DNA of 64,000 bases from Caloranaerobacter sp050286925 (GTDB lineage Bacteria > Bacillota > Clostridia > Tissierellales > Thermohalobacteraceae): contig NZ_JBFWFX010000004.1 in the NCBI RefSeq assembly GCF_050286925.1, forward strand, positions 1 through 64,000. The letters are read 5' to 3'. The translations under genes and the position numbers were made by a program. Each line of letters starts with the position of its first letter. Within the stretch, counting starts at the first letter, position 1. Positions 1-8,191 of this stretch are shown piece after piece. The notes under the pieces were generated by a model, which saw only the letters and a program-made list of their open reading frames with translations, ran no database searches and was not told where the DNA came from.

Positions 1-1
1 A

Positions 2-646
2 AACCCCCTTAGCCTAAACCTATACACTTACTGCAAAGGTAATCCAATTAAATACACAGACCCAGAAGGACATAATCCGATAATAGTATTAATGTTATGG
101 GCTACAGCAATAGCATCATCACCAGACACACAAATGGACATGCAATTCATAGCAATGGACTTAGCAGAAAAAGACTATTTAGCAGCGGTATTAGATGGAG
201 TAGGGATGTTAGTACCAGAAGCAACAGGAATAGGGGAAATTGGAGATGATGCAGTAAAATTTGTTAAGAATGGACTAGATGATATAGGAAGGACTTCTAA
301 AAGGTTATTTAATATTAATTTGCAGTTGTTTGCTAAGGTGACGGAGAGAATTGCTAATAAAAATAATTATAGAAAATTATTTTTAGAGAAGTTTCCTGAT
401 TTACCTAAAGGATATTAGGTTCATCATATTTTACCACAAAAGTACGAGTTGATTATGAAAAAGGCAAGAATTAATATTCATGAAGTTCGATATTTAAGAG
501 GTGTAAGCACTAAAATTCACTTAAAAATTACAAATGAGTGGAGAAAATGGGATAAGGCATTAGGTAGAACTCCAACTATACAAGAAATAATTGATTTTGC
601 TAGAAGAATTGATAGAAAATATAATAGATATTGGTTTAATAAATAA
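2..646 (+). pseudogene. C-terminal end of an Rhs-family polymorphic toxin, interrupted by an amber stop
   Basis: The reading frame enters from outside the window. Residues encoded from position 2 (NPLSLNLYTYCKGNPIKYTD) match the Rhs repeat-associated core end, followed by a variable region and the NINLQLFA linker common before Firmicute toxin tips. The frame stops at TAG 416-418, directly before VHHILPQKYE, and then stays open in the same frame to 646 (ending RYWFNK). The HHILP motif, with downstream His and Arg/Lys residues, suggests a small nuclease-type toxin, but I cannot name the family. Replacing the TAG by GAG would give an uninterrupted GYEVHHILP, so a single nonsense change is the simplest reading. 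A small gene that may encode immunity follows 14 bases later. I am sure of the Rhs origin and of the in-frame stop, and less sure of the toxin chemistry. Confidence 0.8.
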
Positions 647-660
647 AGGGAGGGAACAGT

Positions 661-1020
661 GTGGAAGAGCAAAGAATATTATTTGAAAGGTTAAAAGATA
701 TTAAAGATTATTGGGTTAATAATTCAGTAAAAAGATTAAATGAAGTTGTAGATTTAGTACCGTCTGAGTGTGAAGAGGAATACAAGGTATTAAAATCATT
801 ATTAAAGACTGATAATAAAAATGCTTTTAAAGTAGTTATAAACGATATAATAGAAGGAGTTATTCATTCAATATTAGTTATGTTTGATGGAGGAGATGAA
901 TTAACTGATAAATTTAACATAGATATTATCAATGCAGATACAAAAAAATCTTTAAAAGAAGATATTGCTTTACATGAAGAGTTTATAGGGTATTTAGTGG
1001 AAGTTGAAAACCAAGAATAA
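661..1020 (+). CDS. small acidic protein, candidate immunity protein for the adjacent Rhs toxin
   Basis: The 119-residue protein is acidic, probably helical and cytoplasmic (no signal peptide or membrane segment). It starts with GTG at 661 behind a GGGAGGG ribosome site at 648-654. I recognise no named domain. The immunity assignment rests only on position: it directly follows the toxin tip of an Rhs protein, the usual place of the cognate immunity gene. The gene is intact although the toxin ahead of it carries a nonsense codon, so it may now be an orphan immunity gene. It could also be an unrelated small gene. Confidence 0.55.
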   Translation: MEEQRILFERLKDIKDYWVNNSVKRLNEVVDLVPSECEEEYKVLKSLLKTDNKNAFKVVINDIIEGVIHSILVMFDGGDELTDKFNIDIINADTKKSLKEDIALHEEFIGYLVEVENQE

Positions 1021-1082
1021 ACATTTTATATTTGTTTTTTCTTAACTTAATATTATTTTAAAATTTTAGCTAAACCGACTAT

Positions 1083-1357
1083 ACGAAACTAAGCAATTAT
1101 TTTGTAGTAAATGTATGTAATTTAGTAGAAGCATTAGATTTAGATAATTCAGTATATGATATATTTGAAATAGATGAAAATAGAAAATACATTTCGGTTA
1201 TAAAATATGCATTAAAGGCAGAGCCGGTAAAAGGATTAGATATTTTTTTAGATTAAAAGAAGATGAGACTCCTATATTTGTATCGGAAAGATTTGTAGAT
1301 ATAGTAAAGAAATATGGTATGACAGGAATTGATTTTGGAAAAGTCAAGGTATATTAG
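1083..1357 (+). pseudogene. Imm11 (DUF1629)-like immunity protein remnant, frameshifted
   Basis: No intact ORF covers this stretch, but two frames together read as the C-terminal part of a DUF1629/Imm11-type protein. The first frame gives VCNLVEALDLDNSVYDIFE and runs to a stop at about 1254. The second gives DETPIFVSERFVDIVKKYG and TGIDFGKVKVY, stopping at 1355-1357. The switch lies at a run of seven T residues near 1243-1249; one extra T would join the frames. No N-terminal part is visible upstream. It is best read as a decayed second immunity gene of the Rhs locus. The family name is from memory of the ETPIFVSERF motif. Confidence 0.6.
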
Positions 1358-1377
1358 AAAGGTGGTTATTTTAGTAT

Positions 1378-1410
1378 ATGGGTGAAGTGTTAGATGAACA
1401 CTTCACCCAT
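1378..1410 (+). terminator. Perfect 14-bp hairpin closing the Rhs locus
   Basis: The arms ATGGGTGAAGTGTT (1378-1391) and AACACTTCACCCAT (1397-1410) are perfectly complementary with a 5-base loop. The T-tail (TGTTGTTTC) is weak. It is likely a rho-independent terminator separating the decayed immunity genes from the metal ATPase promoter. Confidence 0.6.
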
Positions 1411-1487
1411 TGTTGTTTCAATAAAAGTATATTAATACATAGAGATATAGGGGTATCGAGAGATAGAGAAGATATCAAAAAACATAG

Positions 1488-1516
1488 TTGTATTTTCGAA
1501 AAAAAGGATATATAAT
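1488..1516 (+). promoter_or_regulatory. Promoter of the metal-efflux ATPase gene
   Basis: A -35 box TTGTAT (1488-1493) and a -10 box TATAAT (1511-1516) are separated by 17 bases. The start point would fall near 1523, just before the operator-like repeat at 1532-1551 and about 55 bases ahead of the ATPase start codon. Confidence 0.7.
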
Positions 1517-1531
1517 AGTATATAGATGAAC

Positions 1532-1551
1532 ATATGAATAGTTGTTCATAT
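1532..1551 (+). promoter_or_regulatory. ArsR/SmtB-type metal-responsive operator
   Basis: The sequence ATATGAATA-GT-TGTTCATAT is an imperfect 9-2-9 inverted repeat, close to the 12-2-12 operators bound by SmtB/CzrA/CadC-type repressors (TGAACA/TGTTCA half-sites; a second TGAACA lies just upstream at 1527-1532). It sits immediately downstream of the promoter, so a bound repressor would block transcription until Zn, Cd or Pb is present. No ArsR-family gene is in the window, so the regulator must be encoded elsewhere. Confidence 0.65.
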
Positions 1552-1577
1552 ATAAAGTTATATAAAGGGGTGTTTAA

Positions 1578-3962
1578 ATGAGCAAAAGAATTCGCAAAGA
1601 GCTGGTATTAGAAGGATTAAATTGTGCGAATTGTGCAGCAAAAATAGAATCAAAAGTAAATGAATTAGCTGATGTTAAGGCTGCTAATCTAAATTTTGTT
1701 ACTAAAACTTTAACTATTGAATTATTTGATGAAAATAAAATAGAATCGGTTATTTTAGAAACGAAGGATATTGTAAAAAAATTTGAACCTCATGTAATTG
1801 TTAGAGAAAAAATTATAGAAAAAGTGTCAAAAAAGGCATTAGTCTTGATGGGGCTTATGTGTGCTAGCTGCTTGGCTAAAATTGAATCTAAGGTAAAAGA
1901 AATAAAGGGAGTAAAAAATGCCTATGTAGATTTTGCTTCTGGAAAATTAATTATTGAAGCTAATAAAAAAGATTTGGATAGAATAACAAAAGAAGCGATA
2001 GAAATAATAAAGAAAATAGAACCAGAAGTAGATGTAATTGATGAAAGTAAAAATGATAAAAAACATAATGGACACATTCATGAACATGGACATAGTCATT
2101 CTCATGCAGAAGGAGATAATAAAAAAGAGCTTATAAGATTATTAACAGGAGCGGCTTTTTTTGGTATTGCTATAATTTTTAAATTTTCATTTTGGATTGA
2201 GTTTATTCTATTTTTTATAAGTTATATATTAATAGGAGGAGAAATATTATTAAGAGCAGGTAAAAATATATTAAGAGGTCAAGTATTTGATGAAAACTTT
2301 TTAATGGCTGTAGCAACAATAGGAGCTTTTTTAGTAGGAGAGTTTCCAGAAGGTGTAGCAGTTATGCTGTTTTATCAAGTTGGAGAATTTATGCAGGATC
2401 TAGCTGTTAATCGTTCTAGAAAATCTATTGCAGAGCTTATGGATATTAGACCAGATTATGCGAATCTTAAAGTTGGAGAAGATATAAAGAAAGTATCACC
2501 AGATGAAGTTAATATTGGAGATATAATTGTAGTAAAGCCTGGTGAAAAAGTTCCACTAGATGGAATAGTTGTAGAAGGTAAATCTATGGTAGACACATCT
2601 GCATTAACAGGTGAATCTGTACCGAGAGAAGTTAATGTTGGAGACGAAATATTAGGTGGTTTCATTAATAAGAATGGTCTTTTATCTATTAAAGTAACTA
2701 AGGAATTTGGAGAGTCTACTGTATCTAAAATACTTGATTTAGTACAAAATGCAAGTAGTAAAAAAGCTCCAACTGAGAACTTTATAACAAAATTTGCAAG
2801 ATATTATACACCTGTAATAGTGTTTGGTGCTTTAGCTTTAGCCATTATTCCTCCACTTGTAATTGAAGGTGCTAAATTTTCAGAATGGATTTATAGATCA
2901 CTTGTATTTTTAGTAATATCGTGTCCTTGTGCTTTAGTCGTATCTATACCATTGGGATTCTTTGGAGGTATAGGAGGAGCGTCTAAAAGAGGAATTCTTG
3001 TAAAAGGTGGGAACTACCTTGAAGCTTTAAACAATATAGATACCGTAGTATTCGATAAAACAGGTACTTTAACTAAAGGCGTATTTAAAGTTACAGAAAT
3101 AAAAGTAAAGAATGGAATTTCTAGAGAGCAGTTATTGGAATTTGCTGCATATGCAGAAAGTTATTCTAATCATCCTATTGCAGTTTCGATTTTAAAGGAA
3201 TATGGAAAGGAAATAAATAAGGATTATATAGAAAGTTATGATGAGATATCTGGATATGGAATTAAAGCAGTTGTAAAAGGTAAAGTTGTACTTGCAGGAA
3301 ATGATAAGCTGATGAAAAAAGAGAACATTGACTATGAAAATGTTGATGCAGTTGGAACTATTGTTCATGTAGTAATAGATAAAAAATATGCAGGTTATAT
3401 TATTATTTCAGATGAAATAAAAGAGGATTCTGAAAAAGCTATAAGAGAATTAAAAGCTATTGGCGTAAATAAAACTGTAATGCTTACTGGAGATAATAAA
3501 AAAGTAGCTGATAGTGTAGGTAAGAAGTTAGGATTAGATAAGGTTTATGCAGAGCTTTTGCCTCAACATAAAGTAGAAATGGTTGAAATGTTGGAAAGAG
3601 AGAGACAAACTAAAGGTAAGCTAATATTTGTTGGGGATGGTATAAATGATGCACCAGTTCTTGCAAGAGCTGATATAGGAGTAGCTATGGGAGGATTAGG
3701 TTCAGATGCAGCTATTGAAGCAGCAGATGTAGTGCTTATGACTGATGAGCCATCAAAACTTGTTACTGCAATTAAGATTGCAAAAAGAACTAGAAAGATA
3801 GTATGGCAAAACATTGTATTTTCATTAGGTGTCAAAGGAATAGTATTACTTTTAGGTGCATTAGGATATGCAACGATGTGGGCGGCAGTATTTGCAGATG
3901 TAGGTGTTGCTTTAATAGCAGTATTAAATGCAATGAGAGTTTTAAATGTAAACAATATTTAA
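1578..3962 (+). CDS. Heavy-metal (Zn/Cd/Pb-type) translocating P1B-type ATPase
   Basis: The 794-residue membrane pump exports soft divalent metals with ATP. Two N-terminal metal-binding domains carry CxxC motifs (GLNCANC at C16/C19; GLMCASC at C95/C98). A histidine-rich linker (about residues 162-178) follows. Then come membrane segments, the transmembrane CPC motif (C449-P-C451), the phosphorylated aspartate in DKTGTLTKG (D493), the SNHP nucleotide-domain motif and GDGINDAPVLARADIG. CPC with this architecture and a His-rich linker fits the ZntA/CadA subgroup, though Cu pumps also have CPC. The ArsR/SmtB-type operator upstream supports Zn/Cd/Pb. It starts with ATG after AAAGGGG. Confidence 0.93.
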   Translation: MSKRIRKELVLEGLNCANCAAKIESKVNELADVKAANLNFVTKTLTIELFDENKIESVILETKDIVKKFEPHVIVREKIIEKVSKKALVLMGLMCASCLAKIESKVKEIKGVKNAYVDFASGKLIIEANKKDLDRITKEAIEIIKKIEPEVDVIDESKNDKKHNGHIHEHGHSHSHAEGDNKKELIRLLTGAAFFGIAIIFKFSFWIEFILFFISYILIGGEILLRAGKNILRGQVFDENFLMAVATIGAFLVGEFPEGVAVMLFYQVGEFMQDLAVNRSRKSIAELMDIRPDYANLKVGEDIKKVSPDEVNIGDIIVVKPGEKVPLDGIVVEGKSMVDTSALTGESVPREVNVGDEILGGFINKNGLLSIKVTKEFGESTVSKILDLVQNASSKKAPTENFITKFARYYTPVIVFGALALAIIPPLVIEGAKFSEWIYRSLVFLVISCPCALVVSIPLGFFGGIGGASKRGILVKGGNYLEALNNIDTVVFDKTGTLTKGVFKVTEIKVKNGISREQLLEFAAYAESYSNHPIAVSILKEYGKEINKDYIESYDEISGYGIKAVVKGKVVLAGNDKLMKKENIDYENVDAVGTIVHVVIDKKYAGYIIISDEIKEDSEKAIRELKAIGVNKTVMLTGDNKKVADSVGKKLGLDKVYAELLPQHKVEMVEMLERERQTKGKLIFVGDGINDAPVLARADIGVAMGGLGSDAAIEAADVVLMTDEPSKLVTAIKIAKRTRKIVWQNIVFSLGVKGIVLLLGALGYATMWAAVFADVGVALIAVLNAMRVLNVNNI

Positions 3963-3967
3963 TTAGC

Positions 3968-3999
3968 ATTCCTCGGGCTTCATGCTCGAGGAATTTTAT
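3968..3999. terminator. Bidirectional terminator between convergent genes
   Basis: ATTCCTCGGGC (3968-3978) pairs with GCTCGAGGAAT (3984-3994), 11 bp with one G-U pair and a TTCAT loop, followed by TTTATT. It lies between the ATPase stop and the stop of the minus-strand gene and can serve both. Confidence 0.75.
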
Positions 4000-4190
4000 T
4001 CCTGGGTTATTATAATAACTCCGTTAGCTAGACCATAAACATTACCAGCTAATACTCTACCTAGTTCAGAAGCTATTTTTTCTTGAGATTTTTTATCTTT
4101 GGCTAAAAAAGTAGGAGCACTTGAGTGAATTACTAAATTTTTATCTAGAGTAACAACGGCTAATATACTTCTTGTTTGACTTTCTTTCAT
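3996..4190 (-). CDS. Small partner of YIEGIA protein (capping complex subunit family)
   Basis: The 64-residue protein begins MKESQTRSILAVVTLDKN and ends GLANGVIIITQE. It matches the short proteins annotated as 'capping complex subunit for YIEGIA' that follow YIEGIA genes in spore-forming Firmicutes. It has no membrane segment. It lies 23 bases downstream of the YIEGIA gene on the same strand, with its own AGGAG ribosome site, so the two are almost certainly co-transcribed. The molecular role is not known to me; assignment is by sequence resemblance and conserved neighbourhood. Confidence 0.75.
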   Translation of the reverse strand: MKESQTRSILAVVTLDKNLVIHSSAPTFLAKDKKSQEKIASELGRVLAGNVYGLANGVIIITQE

Positions 4191-4213
4191 TTAAACTGAA
4201 CTCTCCTTTGATT

Positions 4214-5113
4214 TTATTTAGTTTTTTCTTGTCTTTTTTTATTCATTTCAAGTATAGGAACATTAAGAATAATTTCTTTTAACTTATCTATATCTTTAAC
4301 AATGGGAACGATAACTAAAGCTAATTCTCCCGTATCAAAATTTCTTCTAGTAGCTACATATCTTTCAAGTCCAAGTAATCTAGAACATTCATGAATAATG
4401 GCTGTTCTTTGCCCTTGATGATTTAATATTATTTTTTCATTATCACCTTTAGGTTTTAATATAACTCCAATCCCATTTTTTAATATCCTCTCTCTAGTAG
4501 CAGATAAACCAACATTCATTATGAAAATATCTCCAACATATAAATTTGCTCCATCTTTAAATTCAAGAGGGGCCTCTTCTATAGTAATAATATCCTTTAA
4601 TGTATGTCCTTTAGTGTACTGTTTAAGAAGACTTGCAATAATAAAGCCAATTATTGCTGCAAGAATTAATATTACGGAATTTGTTTTAATAAATTTTCTT
4701 ATCATGAATGCAGATACTGTAGTTGTGAGAGAAACAATCATAACAATATAATTCCTAGACTCAAAGGTTTTAGCTATGCCATCTATGTAAGATTCACCTC
4801 TAGGAGCATAACTATCTCTTTCGAGTGAATGAAGCGTTTCTTTTTCCATTTTTCTAATATCTCTAAATTGCTGTATAGCTAAGGCTAAAAAAGTTACAGC
4901 AACATAGTTTTTTCCTAATAGAGCTGGATAAGCAACTGCTCCAATAGCTGCTGCTATAAAACCTGTTGTTAAATGAATTAAATATCCATTTGGAAAAGTA
5001 GGGTATTGCCTTACATCTCCTCTGAGCATCCACCACCTACTAATAAAACCGACTAAGATACCCACAAATATAAACAGTAAAACATGTAATTCAAGAAGAT
5101 GATTTTGTTGCAT
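4214..5113 (-). CDS. YIEGIA family membrane protein
   Basis: The protein has 299 residues. An N-terminal membrane segment (residues ~8-25) and the WWMLRGDVRQYPTFPNGY stretch are followed by a second hydrophobic segment. Then comes the family signature, here YIDGIA instead of YIEGIA (in SYIDGIAKTFESRNY), and two further membrane segments (VMIVSLTTTVSAFM and ILILAAIIGFIIASLL). The C-terminal half (~180-299) is soluble and ends in a charged tail. The family occurs in endospore-forming Firmicutes and is usually paired with the small gene seen here downstream. Its function is unknown to me. Confidence 0.82.
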   Translation of the reverse strand: MQQNHLLELHVLLFIFVGILVGFISRWWMLRGDVRQYPTFPNGYLIHLTTGFIAAAIGAVAYPALLGKNYVAVTFLALAIQQFRDIRKMEKETLHSLERDSYAPRGESYIDGIAKTFESRNYIVMIVSLTTTVSAFMIRKFIKTNSVILILAAIIGFIIASLLKQYTKGHTLKDIITIEEAPLEFKDGANLYVGDIFIMNVGLSATRERILKNGIGVILKPKGDNEKIILNHQGQRTAIIHECSRLLGLERYVATRRNFDTGELALVIVPIVKDIDKLKEIILNVPILEMNKKRQEKTK

Positions 5114-5434
5114 ATTAATTCCCCTTAATTTATTTTTTTATAATCCATAGGAAATTATAAACTGTATTAATTTGTGGATAATTTTAAATATAATTTCCAT
5201 AATGGATTAGGGCAAAATCTTCCTTAATCTATTTAAATCGAAGATTTTGTTCTTATTTTTTTCAACAATAAGTTTTAATATACATTAACTATCAATAAAG
5301 TTGAAATAAATAAGTAGATAGAGATACAGTTTATAAGCTTGATAATATTTAGAAAAGTTGTATGCCTAACATACATGAATAAACCCACCAATGTATATAG
5401 ATAATATATATATGATTAACAGGAGGGATTTTGA
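5114..5434. other. Divergent intergenic region with several inverted repeats
   Basis: This 321-base AT-rich region between the minus-strand YIEGIA gene and the plus-strand ZIP gene holds three structures. An interrupted inverted repeat of about 16 bp (5141-5157 with 5191-5209; TAATCCAT and GGAAATTA blocks) comes first. Next is a 9-bp hairpin CAAAATCTT/AAGATTTTG (5213-5221 and 5241-5249) followed by a T-rich run (5250-5262), which looks like a plus-strand terminator although no gene precedes it. The third is the left arm of the long-range repeat described at 5379-5471. I see no coding potential. Confidence 0.5.
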
Positions 5435-5471
5435 GTGCAAGGAATATTAGTGAGTATATTGGTGGGTTTAT
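5379..5471 (+). promoter_or_regulatory. 14-bp perfect inverted repeat bracketing the ZIP ribosome site and start codon
   Basis: ATAAACCCACCAAT (5379-5392) is the exact reverse complement of ATTGGTGGGTTTAT (5458-5471). The second arm lies inside the coding region (codons 8-13 of the ZIP gene). The ribosome site (AGGAGGG, 5421-5427) and GTG start (5435) lie in the 65-base loop. A competing small hairpin ATACAT/ATGTAT (5371-5376/5391-5396) overlaps the left arm, so two alternative folds are possible. A regulatory role is inferred. Confidence 0.45.
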
Positions 5472-6169
5472 GCACTGGAGTAGGAGCATTACCTTTTTTA
5501 TTTATAAAAAAAGTTCCACAAGCTTTAAAGGATGGGCTTTTAGGCTTTGCTGGTGGGATTATGGTATTTGCAAGTTCATTTAATTTAATACAGCCAGCTT
5601 TGAAAAATGGCAACTTGTTAAGTGTTATTGGAGGCATAATAATAGGTACGATAATATTGACTTTTATAGAACATTTCATACCTCATATACATACAAAAAA
5701 CTATAAAAAAAATGATAATAGTGTACTTAAAAAAAATGTACTTTTAGCAATAGCAGTTGCTATTCACAACATACCAGAAGGTTTTGCCATAGGAGTTGGA
5801 TATGGAACTGGCAATATAAGTACAGGTTTAAGTTTAGCATTAGCCATAGGAGTTCAAAACATTCCAGAAGGACTAGTAGTAGCTGCACCATTAATCGAAG
5901 GTGGATATCCGAGAGGTAAAGCACTTCTTTTTTCTTTTTTAACAGGAATAGGAGAGCCTATTGCTGCCATAATAGGTTTTTTTGCTGCAAGATTAACAGA
6001 TAAATTATTGCCCTTTATACTTTCAATAGCTGCGGGAGCTATGTTTTATGTAGTATCACATGAACTAATACCAGAAAGTCATTGTAATAATAATGAAATG
6101 TTGGCTACATATGGATTTATTATTGGATTAATACTTATGATAATCTTTAGAACTGTTATTGGAGAGTAG
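5435..6169 (+). CDS. ZIP family metal transporter
   Basis: This 244-residue, highly hydrophobic protein has about eight membrane segments. The two ZIP metal-binding helices are clear: AVAIHNIPEGFAIGVG (about residues 108-123) and IGVQNIPEGLVVAAPL, each with the Pro-Glu-Gly signature, and a later helix contains the conserved His-Glu of VSHELIPESH. ZIP proteins move Zn, and sometimes Fe or Mn, into the cytoplasm. The start is GTG at 5435, chosen because AGGAGGG ends seven bases upstream and no in-frame ATG is near. It stands as a single gene near the metal-efflux ATPase. Confidence 0.9.
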   Translation: MQGILVSILVGLCTGVGALPFLFIKKVPQALKDGLLGFAGGIMVFASSFNLIQPALKNGNLLSVIGGIIIGTIILTFIEHFIPHIHTKNYKKNDNSVLKKNVLLAIAVAIHNIPEGFAIGVGYGTGNISTGLSLALAIGVQNIPEGLVVAAPLIEGGYPRGKALLFSFLTGIGEPIAAIIGFFAARLTDKLLPFILSIAAGAMFYVVSHELIPESHCNNNEMLATYGFIIGLILMIIFRTVIGE

Positions 6170-6353
6170 AGATTAAATTAAATTGAATCTTTTTCAAGCT
6201 ATTCGAATATTGTTTAAAAGGGTCTATACATTTTCGATTAACAATAATTAAACATTATTAAAAAAGTTCAAATTATAATATAACCAAGAATAGGCAAAAC
6301 TTTAAAATAGTATTTAAAGTTGCTGAAAAATAAAAGTAACAGGAAGTGATATT

Positions 6354-6929
6354 ATGATTAATAAAAACAAAATTGATATTTTTATCAATTGTTTAAAAAT
6401 CATATTTATTACATTAGTAATAACTATTTTGATTGAGAAGTATATAATAGGCATTACTCTGGTAAAAGGAGAATCTATGCTATATACAATTAACGATAAT
6501 GACAGGTTGCTAATCAATAAGTTATCATATATCTATAAAAAACCTTTACGTGGAGATATAATTATTTTTAAACCACCATTAAAAAAACGAAGAGATGAAT
6601 TATTTATTAAAAGAGTTATTGCTATAGAAGGAGATAAGTTTAAAATTGTAGGTAATCATGTATATATAAATGATGAACTATTGATGGAAGAATATATTAG
6701 TGATGAAAAATATATAGAAAGAGATTATAATATTCTACAGGGGATTGTACCTAAAGGATATGTTTTTGTTCTAGGAGATAACCGAAATAATAGTAATGAC
6801 AGTAGAACTTTTGGATTTGTACCAATAAAAAATATTGTTGGAAAAGCAGTAACGAAGATATGGCCTATTAAAGGTGCTACCACATTAGCAGTAGAGTATC
6901 CTAAAGATGGCGATGGAATAACTGATTAA
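6354..6929 (+). CDS. lepB: Signal peptidase I
   Basis: This 191-residue S26A peptidase has one N-terminal membrane anchor (residues ~10-30). The serine nucleophile lies in KGESM (S41) and the general-base lysine in FIKRVIAIEGD (K86). The family box GDNRNNSNDSRTFG is present near the C-terminus. It removes signal peptides from exported proteins at the outer face of the membrane. It lies three bases ahead of queG and is probably co-transcribed with it. The ATG at 6354 follows an AGGAAG ribosome site. Confidence 0.93.
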   Translation: MINKNKIDIFINCLKIIFITLVITILIEKYIIGITLVKGESMLYTINDNDRLLINKLSYIYKKPLRGDIIIFKPPLKKRRDELFIKRVIAIEGDKFKIVGNHVYINDELLMEEYISDEKYIERDYNILQGIVPKGYVFVLGDNRNNSNDSRTFGFVPIKNIVGKAVTKIWPIKGATTLAVEYPKDGDGITD

Positions 6930-6941
6930 AGGATGAGTACA

Positions 6942-8060
6942 ATGGATTTAAAAAAGTTTGTAAAAGAAAAAGCAATAGAAGTTGGACTAGATATAATAGG
7001 TTTTTGCAGTGCAGAGCCATTTTATGAAATAAAGGAGTATTTAATACTTAGGAAACAGAAAGGATATATAGCAGAATTTGAGCAAGAAGATATAAAATTA
7101 AGGATTGATCCTAAAGAAATTATGCCGTCAGCTAAAACGATAATTGCTGCCGGTCTTTCATATAATATTGATTTTAAAAATAATATTGATACAAAGAATA
7201 TTTTGAAAGGTAGACTTTCTAAATCTTCATGGGGGATAGATTATCATAATGTATTATATAGAAAATTAGAATTATTAATTAATCATATTAAAGAGATTAA
7301 AGATGTAGAGTATAAAATTTTTGTAGATACTGGTTCTCTAGTAGATAAAGAAATAGCTAAAAGAGCAGGAATAGGCTGGTATGGTAAAAACTGCTTGATA
7401 ATAAATGATGAATATGGTTCTTTTATTTTTATTGGGTATATTATAACTAATCTTGAGATTGAAGTTGATAGTGAATCTATTAGTAAGTGTGGGGATTGCA
7501 GACTTTGCCTAGATGCTTGTCCAACAAAAGCACTAGAAGATGCCTACGTATTAAATCCTAAAAAGTGTATTTCATATCTTACACAAACAAAAGAGAAAAT
7601 TCCATATGAATTAAGAGACAAAATGAATAACAAAATCTATGGGTGTGATACTTGTCAATTAGTTTGTCCGAAGAATAAGAATGCTAAGAAAGGTAAAACT
7701 GAAGAGTTTATTCCAAAAGTAACAGGTGGGTATTTAGATATTGTTGAAATATTTAATTTATCAAACAAAGAATTTAAGAAGAAATACGGTCATATAACTG
7801 GAAGCTGGAGAGGTAAAAATATTTTAAAAAGGAATTGTATTATAGCGTTAGGGAACTTAAGAGATAAAAGAGCTATAGAGTTATTAAATAAAGCTTTAGA
7901 AGATTCAAATCCAATGATTAGGGAGTATTCAGCATGGGCATTAATGAAAATAGATAGGAAACTAGGAAAAAGAATATTATTATCACACTTAGAAAAAGAA
8001 AAATCAATAGAGGTCAAAGAAGAGATATGTAAACTTATTGACTATTTTGACAGGCAATAG
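6942..8060 (+). CDS. queG: Epoxyqueuosine reductase
   Basis: QueG makes queuosine in tRNA by reducing epoxyqueuosine, using cobalamin and two [4Fe-4S] clusters. The catalytic-domain motif GWYGKNCLIIN, the ferredoxin-type cluster motifs CGDCRLCLDACPTKAL and CDTCQLVCPKN, and a C-terminal HEAT-like repeat region (ALGNLRDKRAIELLNKAL, EYSAWALMKI) are all present. The length of 372 residues is normal. I chose ATG 6942 because AAAGGA at 6928-6933 is correctly spaced for it; the upstream in-frame ATG at 6933 overlaps that ribosome site. Its cobalamin need fits the large corrin operon in this window. Confidence 0.93.
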   Translation: MDLKKFVKEKAIEVGLDIIGFCSAEPFYEIKEYLILRKQKGYIAEFEQEDIKLRIDPKEIMPSAKTIIAAGLSYNIDFKNNIDTKNILKGRLSKSSWGIDYHNVLYRKLELLINHIKEIKDVEYKIFVDTGSLVDKEIAKRAGIGWYGKNCLIINDEYGSFIFIGYIITNLEIEVDSESISKCGDCRLCLDACPTKALEDAYVLNPKKCISYLTQTKEKIPYELRDKMNNKIYGCDTCQLVCPKNKNAKKGKTEEFIPKVTGGYLDIVEIFNLSNKEFKKKYGHITGSWRGKNILKRNCIIALGNLRDKRAIELLNKALEDSNPMIREYSAWALMKIDRKLGKRILLSHLEKEKSIEVKEEICKLIDYFDRQ

Positions 8061-8079
8061 ATTAATTATGTTAAAAATA

Positions 8080-8128
8080 TGACAAAATATTAAAAATATT
8101 TGTCAATGAAGGAAAAATGGCTTTAAAT
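8080..8128 (+). promoter_or_regulatory. Candidate promoter and inverted repeat upstream of tdh-kbl
   Basis: The sequence TGACAAA (8080-8086) is repeated inverted as TTTGTCA (8099-8105) with a 12-base AT spacer, typical of a dimeric repressor site. The right arm overlaps a plausible -35 box TTGTCA (8100-8105), with TTAAAT (8123-8128) 17 bases downstream as a weak -10. The regulator is unknown. Confidence 0.45.
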
Positions 8129-8191
8129 GTGGTATATTAATATTGGTTATATATTTTGATTTAATATATTATTTTTAGGGAGGTCAAGTAT

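Noticed and set aside
3803..4015. Plus-strand ORF overlapping the end of the metal ATPase
   Set aside because: It is in another frame of a well-supported gene and runs through a terminator; it has no ribosome site of its own.
5435..6169. Reading the ZIP gene as a zinc-riboswitch-controlled gene of a known class
   Set aside because: The leader lacks the conserved sequences of the czcD (NiCo) or yybP-ykoY riboswitches; only unassigned inverted repeats are visible.
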